Shown here: piece after piece, positions 1 through 5,086 of the stretch | Layout: each line of letters opens with the position of its first letter | How positions within the stretch are numbered: the stretch's first letter is position 1 | Source of the DNA: Bacteroidota bacterium | GTDB lineage: Bacteria > Bacteroidota > Bacteroidia > Bacteroidales > B18-G4 | NCBI GenBank assembly: GCA_030635045.1 | Contig: DAOVZP010000157.1 | Location: 1-5,086, forward strand | Direction: 5' to 3' | Length of the DNA stretch: 5,086 nucleotides | Translations under genes and position numbers: made by a program | Notes under the pieces: model-generated | Told to the model about the DNA's origin: nothing | The model's input: the letters and a program-made list of their open reading frames with translations, nothing else | Databases searched by the model: none

Positions 1-1133
1 ACATTCCCGTTATCATCCGCTTTTGTCCCTGCGTGAAAAATGATACTGCCTTCTACTTCATCGAGTCCATCCACGATCTTGCCTTTTTCGTAATCACCGG
101 GATATCCACCCGATACCAGCATGATGGCAGTAGCATAACGCGGGTCTGTTTCGACCTGCTCCTTGTCGAGGGTCCCGTTTCCCACTCCAATAAACAGTTT
201 TAAGAGGTCTGATTTGATGCGGGGGATAACCGATTCTGCTTCAGGGTCTCCCATCCTCACATTATACTCGATCACAAAAGGTTCGCCTTCGACATTTATC
301 AGGCCAAAGAATATGAATCCTTTGTATTCCAGCCCCTCATCGATCAGTCCGCGAACGGTGGGCGCAATGATGCTATGCTCAACCTTCTGCATAAACTCAG
401 CATCAGCAAAAGGGACAGGGGACACGGAACCCATCCCACCCGTGTTCAATCCGGTATCGCCTTCGCCGATGCGCTTATAATCTTTCGCAGAGGGCAGTAT
501 TTTATAGGATCTGCCATCGGTAAGGACAAAGCAGGAGATCTCGATGCCGCTCAGAAATTCTTCAATGACCACCTTACTGCTTGCAGCACCGAACTTAGCA
601 TCCCTGAGCATGGCGGTAAGCTCTTCTTCAGCTTCTTCACGGTTCCCGATGATCAGCACGCCTTTACCGGCTGCCAGGCCATCAGCTTTCAGCACATAAG
701 GAGGGTTAACTGTTTTCAGATAGGCCAGTCCTTCGTCAAGTTCATCAGCATTGAATGTTGCATATGAAGCAGTGGGAATATTATATTTCATCATAAATTC
801 CTTAGCAAAATCCTTGCTTCCTTCGAGCAGGGCTGCCTCCTTCAACGGGCCGATCACCATGACATCTGTCAATTCCGGATCTGCCTTAAAAAAATCGTGA
901 ATGCCATTTACGAGGGGGGCTTCCGGGCCAACCACCAGCATGCCGACAGCTTTTGACAGCACAAAATCTTTCAGGGCAGCATAATTGTCTGTGTCGAGAT
1001 TTACATTCTCGCCATGCATCGAGGTGCCGGCATTACCGGGAGCAATATACAGCCGGCCAAGCAGTGGGCTCCGGGCCAGTTTCCACGCAAGGGCGTGCTC
1101 ACGTCCCCCGGATCCGATAATAAGAACATTCAT
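1..1133 (-). CDS. purD: Phosphoribosylamine-glycine ligase (GAR synthetase), 3' end cut off by window edge
   Basis: This cytoplasmic ATP-grasp enzyme joins 5-phosphoribosylamine and glycine, using ATP, to make glycinamide ribonucleotide, the second step of purine synthesis. The frame is open for 377 codons with no frameshift. The N-terminal domain begins with the nucleotide-binding loop GSGGREHA (residues 7-14). The ATP-grasp domain shows [11 protein letters not shown] (149-159), the segment from KDYKR (217-221) to NTGGMG (230-235), and [12 protein letters not shown] (289-300), whose E289 and N291 are the usual metal ligands of the fold. Full-length PurD is about 420-430 residues, so roughly 45-50 C-terminal residues lie outside the window. 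Two ATGs stand side by side (1136 and 1133). I chose 1133 because homologs begin M-x-[VI]-L-[IL]-[IL]-G-S-G-G. There is no clear ribosome binding site. The glycosyltransferase stop lies only 5-8 bases upstream, so the two are probably co-transcribed. Identification is secure. Confidence 0.97.
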   Translation of the reverse strand, partial: MNVLIIGSGGREHALAWKLARSPLLGRLYIAPGNAGTSMHGENVNLDTDNYAALKDFVLSKAVGMLVVGPEAPLVNGIHDFFKADPELTDVMVIGPLKEAALLEGSKDFAKEFMMKYNIPTASYATFNADELDEGLAYLKTVNPPYVLKADGLAAGKGVLIIGNREEAEEELTAMLRDAKFGAASSKVVIEEFLSGIEISCFVLTDGRSYKILPSAKDYKRIGEGDTGLNTGGMGSVSPVPFADAEFMQKVEHSIIAPTVRGLIDEGLEYKGFIFFGLINVEGEPFVIEYNVRMGDPEAESVIPRIKSDLLKLFIGVGNGTLDKEQVETDPRYATAIMLVSGGYPGDYEKGKIVDGLDEVEGSIIFHAGTKADDNGN

Positions 1134-1141
1134 CATCTATT

Positions 1142-2272
1142 CTATTTAGTATTTAACACATTTTCAATGACAGACCATAAGTTGTCAGCGGAGTTTTGCC
1201 AAGTAAAGAGTTTACTCCGGGCCCTCCCCTTTTCTATCATCGTGGCCCTCAATTCGGGGTCCAGGGCAACCTTTTCCAATCCGTCGGCGATGGACTTCAC
1301 CGAAAACGGATCAACCAGCACTGCAGCATCCCCTGCCACCTCAGGCATTGAAGTAACATTGGAAGTCACTACCGGAGTATCACAACGGTAGGCTTCAATT
1401 ATTGGAATGCCGAAGCCTTCAAAGTAGCTCACGTAGGTCATGGCAAGTGCAGAAGCAACAGCCTTATGCAAATCCTCTGCGGCCATCCTCCCGCTGAAGA
1501 TAACCTCCTCCTTATTTTTCATGCCTTCATAAGCATTCCGGATCTCGCCCGTCCAGTATTTCTTATTTCCCACCACCACGAGCTTGATATCGGTCTTGTG
1601 CGCCTCTTTAAAGTGATCAAAGGCCTGAAATAACCTGGCCAGGTTTTTCCTGGGATGCAGGGCACCCACAAATATAAAATAAGGGCAACCTCCGCTCAGG
1701 GTTTTCCTCGTTTCTTCTTTCACGGCATCGTTAACAGGCATAAAATCTTCATTTGCGCCATTGTACACCACGCTCACCTTTTCCGGGGGAATATCATACA
1801 GGTTCACGATATCTTTTTTGGAAAATTCGGAAACGGTTACTATCCTGCTCGCCTTTCTGGCATAGCGGGGGAAGAAATACCGGTAATATTTTCTTTCCAG
1901 TACCGGGACGTCTTTGGGATAATGTTCAAAATTAAGATCGTGAAAGACCGGGATGGAGGGAACATCTGTTTTCAGTGACAGATAAGCATCCGGAGAGAGG
2001 AAGAGATCAGCCCTGATCTTTTTCAGGATGCGGGGGATCGACCATTCGAACCAGATATAATACAGCAGGGGATGACGTGCCTGCGGCCCGGCCACCATGG
2101 GGATGACATTATCAGAAAATATGAAGCGTTCGTCCCATTTACGGTCGAAGATAAAATAAAACTCATGTTCAGGGTGGGCCGTTGTGATCCTTTTCAGGGT
2201 TTCATATGCCACCCATCCTATCCCCTCCAGTTTGTCGGGGAGAAGTAATCGTGTATTTACTGCTATCTTCAA
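1142..2272 (-). CDS. Glycosyltransferase, GT4 type (GT-B fold)
   Basis: This is a 376-residue retaining glycosyltransferase, probably adding a sugar from a nucleotide-sugar donor to a lipid-linked polysaccharide repeat unit on the cytoplasmic face of the inner membrane. The N-terminal acceptor domain has the glycine-containing loop LEGIGW (15-20), VFHDLNFEHYP (109-119) and IVTVSEFSKKDI (144-155). The linker carries VVYNGANEDF (168-177). The C-terminal donor domain starts at FVGALHPRKN (201-210), with R208 and K209 placed to contact the donor phosphates. It contains the E-x7-E motif (E285, E293 within YFEGFGIPIIEA), followed by TSMPEVAGDAA (307-317). Length is normal and no transmembrane segment is evident. 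The start codon is TTG: an in-frame TAG lies two codons upstream, and the next in-frame methionine is residue 59, inside the domain. The MKIAVNTRLL beginning fits the family. An AGGGA lies 3 bases upstream, too close to be a good ribosome binding site. The sugar specificity cannot be read from sequence. purD follows directly. Confidence 0.95.
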   Translation of the reverse strand: MKIAVNTRLLLPDKLEGIGWVAYETLKRITTAHPEHEFYFIFDRKWDERFIFSDNVIPMVAGPQARHPLLYYIWFEWSIPRILKKIRADLFLSPDAYLSLKTDVPSIPVFHDLNFEHYPKDVPVLERKYYRYFFPRYARKASRIVTVSEFSKKDIVNLYDIPPEKVSVVYNGANEDFMPVNDAVKEETRKTLSGGCPYFIFVGALHPRKNLARLFQAFDHFKEAHKTDIKLVVVGNKKYWTGEIRNAYEGMKNKEEVIFSGRMAAEDLHKAVASALAMTYVSYFEGFGIPIIEAYRCDTPVVTSNVTSMPEVAGDAAVLVDPFSVKSIADGLEKVALDPELRATMIEKGRARSKLFTWQNSADNLWSVIENVLNTK

Positions 2273-2302
2273 AGATCCCTAATTTACAATTCTTTTCAAT
2301 AT

Positions 2303-2339
2303 TTATCATAAAATCACATTGCTGGCGTTTTTATGATAA
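2303..2339. repeat. 11-bp perfect inverted repeat in the divergent intergenic region (possible operator)
   Basis: TTATCATAAAA at 2303-2313 is matched by its exact reverse complement TTTTATGATAA at 2329-2339, with a 15-base spacer. The arm centres are 26 bp apart, between two and three helical turns. The right arm covers the first three bases of the TAATTTTG promoter element, so a protein bound there could block transcription of the flippase gene. The repeat could also act as an RNA stem-loop in the glycosyltransferase leader. No regulator gene is in view. The arms are AT-rich, which makes a chance match easier. Confidence 0.5.
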
Positions 2340-2344
2340 TTTTG
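2337..2344 (+). promoter_or_regulatory. Bacteroidota-type -7 promoter element for the flippase gene
   Basis: TAATTTTG matches the Bacteroidota -7 consensus TAnnTTTG at every fixed position. Transcription would start near 2350 and give a leader of about 35 bases before the TTG start at 2385. The upstream element is weak: the nearest TTG (2319-2321) is only 15 bases away, closer than usual. I found no equally good element reading leftward for the glycosyltransferase. Confidence 0.5.
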
Positions 2345-2350
2345 TACAAA
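2341..2350. repeat. 10-bp perfect palindrome TTTGTACAAA at the flippase promoter
   Basis: The sequence reads the same on both strands. It shares TTTG with the -7 element and covers the expected transcription start. It could be a half-site or operator for a dimeric DNA-binding protein. Being short and AT-rich, it could also be chance. Confidence 0.35.
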
Positions 2351-2372
2351 TTTATGGTTTTTTCGATTAGGC

Positions 2373-2378
2373 GGAGAG
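2373..2378 (+). promoter_or_regulatory. Shine-Dalgarno-like site GGAGAG supporting the TTG start of the flippase
   Basis: GGAGAG lies 6 bases before the TTG at 2385, a normal spacing. The alternative ATG at 2421 has only GAAAGAG directly abutting it, which is too close to work as a binding site. This favours the TTG, although Bacteroidota rely little on Shine-Dalgarno pairing, so the evidence is moderate. Confidence 0.45.
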
Positions 2379-2384
2379 CTATTA

Positions 2385-3878
2385 TTGGATAGCATATTGA
2401 ACGCCTTAGAATTGAAAGAGATGCAGCGGAAATTTATCACAAACCTTATTCTTTTACTTTCCCTGAACCTGTTGATAAAGCCGTTCTGGATACTTGGCAT
2501 CGACCGCTCGGTACAGAACCTTGTGGGGCTGGAAGAGTATGGATTCTATTTCGTGGTATTTAATTTTTCCTTTCTCTTCAACATATTTCTTGACCTGGGC
2601 ATCACTAATTTCAACATCAGGAACATCGCCCAGCACAAGCAGCTGCTCAACAAGCACTTTTCGGGCATCATTGTGGTCAGGTCCCTGCTGGCGGTGCTAT
2701 ACATTGCCATAACCTTCACAGTTGCCCTTATCAACGGGTTTAAGGGAGAGCAACTGTACCTGTTGGGATGGATAGCCTTCAATCAGTTTTTGTTGTCGTC
2801 CATACTTTATCTGCGCTCAAATATCAGCGGCTTGCTGATGCTGCGTACCGACAGCCTGATATCAGTGCTTGACCGGGTACTCATGATCATCTTCTGCGGG
2901 GTGCTGTTGTGGGGAAACATCACCAGCCAGCCTTTTCGCATTGAATGGTTTGTTTATGCACAGACAGCAGCATACATGCTGACAGCCATGATCGCTTTGA
3001 CAATAGTGATGATCAAGGCAAAGTTCAAAAGAATTTACTGGAACTGGCCATTCTTTGTCATGATCGTAAAGCAAAGCCTTCCTTTCGCAACGCTGGTGTT
3101 CATGATGTCGTTTTACAACCGTATCGACCCGGTGCTTATAGAGAGAATTCTCCCTTCCCCTGACGGAGTGATTCAATCCGGAATATATGCCCAGGCCTTC
3201 CGTCTTTTTGACGCTTCCAATCAGATCGCGTTCCTTTTTGCAGTGTTGCTGTTACCGATCTTCTCTAACATGATCAAGAATGACAAGCCTGTAGTACATA
3301 TTGTTAAACTGGCTTTCTCACTCCTTTTCACAATATCTGTTACCGCATCTATCAGCTCATTTTTCTATTCACATGAGATCATGTCTCTGCTATACCCGGG
3401 CGAGAATATTGAGTCCACCAGGATATTCAGCATCCTAATGTTCGGTTTTATTGCTGTTTCCGGGATATATGTCTTTGGCACCCTGCTTACGGCTAACGGC
3501 AGCCTGAAACAACTTAATATCATTGCAGGATCTGCAATTGTACTGAACCTTATCATTAACATCATCCTTATTCCCAAAATGCACGCCCTCGGGTCTGCAT
3601 ATGCAAGCCTTTCGGCACAGAGTATTTCTGTTATACTGCAGGCCATCATCGTTCAGCGGATATTCAGGTTCAAGCTGAACTTCCCGTACCTCGGCTCCTT
3701 AGTCATCTTTGCCCTGGCCATGGCAGTTGCCGCACATTACAGCAAACAGTTGCCTTTCGATTGGTATGTTAACCTGATCTTACTACTTGCCGTTGCTTTT
3801 GTTTTATCATCCATTCTCCGGCTGTTCAGCATCAAAAGCTTCATCAGTATCATCAGGGAAAGGGAACTTCCTGAGTAG
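2385..3878 (+). CDS. Wzx-type polysaccharide/oligosaccharide flippase (MOP superfamily)
   Basis: This 497-residue integral inner-membrane protein probably flips lipid-linked polysaccharide repeat units from the cytoplasmic to the periplasmic face. By eye I count about 13-14 hydrophobic segments, near residues 17-37, 52-72, 94-117, 123-142, 161-177, 188-210, 225-245, 277-296, 306-326, 344-369, 376-396, 403-422, 434-450 and 459-480. That number and length are usual for Wzx proteins. The N-terminal part resembles the family: IKPFWILGIDRSVQN (31-45), EYGFYF (51-56) and LDLGITNFNIRNIAQ (69-83), the last being the loop after the second segment. TTG at 2385 is taken as the start because GGAGAG precedes it. 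ATG at 2421 (residue 13) would give MQRKFITNLI, which also looks like a natural N-terminus. The gene diverges from the glycosyltransferase and precedes a Wzz-like gene, both fitting a polysaccharide locus. The substrate is unknown. Wzx is preferred over other MOP transporters because of this context. Confidence 0.92.
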   Translation: MDSILNALELKEMQRKFITNLILLLSLNLLIKPFWILGIDRSVQNLVGLEEYGFYFVVFNFSFLFNIFLDLGITNFNIRNIAQHKQLLNKHFSGIIVVRSLLAVLYIAITFTVALINGFKGEQLYLLGWIAFNQFLLSSILYLRSNISGLLMLRTDSLISVLDRVLMIIFCGVLLWGNITSQPFRIEWFVYAQTAAYMLTAMIALTIVMIKAKFKRIYWNWPFFVMIVKQSLPFATLVFMMSFYNRIDPVLIERILPSPDGVIQSGIYAQAFRLFDASNQIAFLFAVLLLPIFSNMIKNDKPVVHIVKLAFSLLFTISVTASISSFFYSHEIMSLLYPGENIESTRIFSILMFGFIAVSGIYVFGTLLTANGSLKQLNIIAGSAIVLNLIINIILIPKMHALGSAYASLSAQSISVILQAIIVQRIFRFKLNFPYLGSLVIFALAMAVAAHYSKQLPFDWYVNLILLLAVAFVLSSILRLFSIKSFISIIRERELPE

Positions 3879-3947
3879 GATCATGCAATAATAATTGAAA
3901 AGTATTGCGACCTGCACAATAAAATAAGGCCTCATACCTTTAATGAA

Positions 3948-3978
3948 TTGGTGCATTGAAATAATTTCCCTAATTTTG
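3948..3978 (+). promoter_or_regulatory. Bacteroidota-type promoter for the Wzz-like gene
   Basis: The -7 element TAATTTTG (3971-3978) matches TAnnTTTG exactly. A TTG (3948-3950) lies 20 bases upstream, in the range reported for the -33 element. The predicted transcription start near 3982-3986 leaves an AT-rich leader of about 20-25 bases before ATG 4006. The octamer is identical to that before the flippase. The rest of the 127-base gap holds only a weak 6-bp stem (3885-3890 with 3903-3908) and no convincing terminator, so read-through from the flippase is also possible. Confidence 0.6.
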
Positions 3979-4005
3979 CCCCTTTGTATAATATTTAGTA
4001 ATAAT

Positions 4006-5086
4006 ATGATGGTAAGTAAGTTTGCAGAAAACGGCGACTTTGACTCATCTGGTTTCATCTACTTCCTTTATTTCTGGAGGAAACCACTGATCATCATTGT
4101 TCTGCTTGCAATTTTTGCCTCCATCCTGTTTTCTTCCCCCTGGTTTATAACCCCAAAATACAAATCGTCAGTTATCCTTTTCCCTGTTGCTACTAATTCT
4201 ATTTCGAAGGCTCTTATCAGCCAGCAATCAGGTATAAAGGAAGACATACTTGGATTTGGCGAGGAAGAACAGGCAGAGCAGATGTTGCAGATCCTGAACT
4301 CTAACAAGATCAGGGACAGAATAGTGAGTAAGTTCAACCTGTTTGAACATTACGGGATCGGTACTGACTCAAAGTACAAATACACCCGTTTGATACGGGA
4401 GTACGATAACAATGTTTCTTTCCGGCGGACTGAGTATATGGCAGTGAAAATATCTGTCATGGACACAGACCCGCAAATGGCGGCCGACATTGCCAACACT
4501 ATTGCGGAGCTGTTGGATTCCACAAAAACCCAGATGCAAAGGAACAGGGCGATGCAAGCCTTTCTGATCGTTGAGAAGGAGTACATCGACCTGCAGAAAG
4601 ATATTGCAGGTATCGTTGATTCCCTCAAGGTGATCGGAAAACTCGGCGTGAATGATTATGAGTCCCAGTCGGAGGTGATCAACCAGCAATTGGCCATCGC
4701 CCTCAGAAATGGCGACATGAATGCTGTAAGAGCCCTGGAAGAGCGGCTTAATGTGCTGGCTGAATATGGCGGGACATTTCTATCACTCAAAAACACCCTG
4801 GAATTCAAATCAGAGCAGCAGACCCTGCTCAAAGCAAAGTACCGCGAGGCCAAGGTTGATGCCGAGGCAGAGCTTCCCCAGAAGTTTATTGTCAACTCTG
4901 CTTTTAAGGCAGAAAAGAAATCCTACCCGATCAGGTGGATCATTGTGTTAGTATCCACCTTCTCGGCACTGCTTCTGGCAATTCTTATCCTCATTATCTT
5001 TGAGAATTTTGCAAAAATCAAAAAAAAAAGCCTGAGCACTAATCTGTGGTCATTGGAGAACCTCAGGAAATTCAACCGGAAGAAAC
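4006..5086 (+). CDS. Wzz-type polysaccharide chain-length determinant, 3' end beyond window
   Basis: This inner-membrane polysaccharide co-polymerase probably sets the length of the surface polymer. It is open for 360 codons. The topology is classic: a short cytoplasmic N-terminus (1-26), a first membrane helix (about 27-48) ending SSPWFITPKYKSS, a large periplasmic domain, and a second helix (about 309-332) preceded by PQKFIVNSAFKAEKKSYPIR, the proline-containing motif expected before the second helix. Residues about 175-290 are rich in charged and heptad-like stretches and probably form the long coiled helices of the family. A basic tail (KIKKK) follows the second helix. No tyrosine-kinase domain is seen up to the edge, which resembles stand-alone Wzz rather than Wzc, but the end is missing. 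Start: ATG 4006, with another ATG at 4009. An in-frame ATG at 3943 would add 21 residues but lies upstream of the predicted promoter element. No Shine-Dalgarno is visible. An A10 tract lies at 5020-5029. Confidence 0.9.
   Translation, partial: MMVSKFAENGDFDSSGFIYFLYFWRKPLIIIVLLAIFASILFSSPWFITPKYKSSVILFPVATNSISKALISQQSGIKEDILGFGEEEQAEQMLQILNSNKIRDRIVSKFNLFEHYGIGTDSKYKYTRLIREYDNNVSFRRTEYMAVKISVMDTDPQMAADIANTIAELLDSTKTQMQRNRAMQAFLIVEKEYIDLQKDIAGIVDSLKVIGKLGVNDYESQSEVINQQLAIALRNGDMNAVRALEERLNVLAEYGGTFLSLKNTLEFKSEQQTLLKAKYREAKVDAEAELPQKFIVNSAFKAEKKSYPIRWIIVLVSTFSALLLAILILIIFENFAKIKKKSLSTNLWSLENLRKFNRKK
5020..5029 (+). repeat. A10 homopolymer tract inside the Wzz-like gene
   Basis: Ten consecutive adenines encode the lysines just after the second membrane helix. 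Losing one A gives AAA AAA AAA GCC TGA, and gaining one gives AAA AAA AAA AAG CCT GAG CAC TAA. A slip either way therefore ends the protein within a few codons of the tract. This could be replication or transcription slippage, or a sequencing length error, and nothing in the window decides between them. Confidence 0.6.

Noticed and set aside
163..767. Open frames of 105 and 130 codons on the plus strand
   Set aside because: They lie antisense to purD, whose minus-strand frame is fully explained by a well-known enzyme. Their translations show no domain-like pattern.
1..1133. Possible frameshift or pseudogene in purD
   Set aside because: Reading through the whole minus-strand frame shows no stop or break, and all ATP-grasp signature motifs are intact. 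The missing end is a window effect.
1014..1391. 125-codon plus-strand frame across the purD-glycosyltransferase junction
   Set aside because: It is antisense to the end of the glycosyltransferase and the start of purD, with low-complexity composition and no recognisable motif.
2306..2500. 64-codon minus-strand frame overlapping the divergent intergenic region
   Set aside because: Most of it is antisense to the start of the flippase and the rest covers the control region. It has no family features.
2862..3176. 104-codon minus-strand frame within the flippase
   Set aside because: It is a shadow of the membrane-protein reading frame, rich in His and Cys as antisense frames of such genes often are.
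3885..3908. Stem of GCAATA with TATTGC after the flippase stop, considered as a terminator
   Set aside because: The stem is only 6 bp and AT-rich, with a 12-base loop and no T-run after it.
3987..3992. TATAAT, resembling a sigma-70 -10 box
   Set aside because: No matching -35 lies 16-18 bases upstream, Bacteroidota use a different -7 element, and a better match lies just upstream.

Overview
The window looks like chromosomal DNA from a member of the Bacteroidota (Bacteroidetes). Two intergenic regions carry exact matches to the phylum's -7 promoter element (TAnnTTTG). Shine-Dalgarno sequences are mostly weak or absent. The PurD protein has a signature loop of the type I associate with this phylum. 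I cannot name a genus from the sequence.

There are four protein-coding genes and very little spare DNA. On the minus strand, reading leftward from the middle of the window, a family-4-type glycosyltransferase (2272 to 1142) is followed after 5 to 8 bases by purD, the purine-biosynthesis GAR synthetase. purD runs off the left edge and lacks its last few dozen codons. On the plus strand, a Wzx-type polysaccharide flippase (2385 to 3878) is followed after 127 bases by a Wzz-type chain-length determinant. The latter starts at 4006 and is still open at the right edge.

The glycosyltransferase and flippase diverge from a 112-base intergenic region. It holds a promoter-like element, an 11-bp perfect inverted repeat that overlaps this element, and a 10-bp palindrome next to it. 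The 127-base gap before the Wzz-like gene holds a second promoter with the same -7 octamer.

Together the glycosyltransferase, flippase and chain-length protein are three parts of a Wzx/Wzy-type surface polysaccharide (O-antigen, capsule or exopolysaccharide) pathway: sugar transfer onto the lipid-linked repeat unit, export across the inner membrane, and control of polymer length. No Wzy polymerase, initiating transferase, nucleotide-sugar enzyme or outer-membrane exporter is in view, so the locus probably continues to the right. purD is a housekeeping gene that appears to share a transcript with the glycosyltransferase.

I see no mobile element, CRISPR array, tRNA, rRNA or clear new system. 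The points worth a second look are the divergent control region, two TTG start codons, an A10 tract where a slip in either direction would end the Wzz-like protein, and that gene's ambiguous start.
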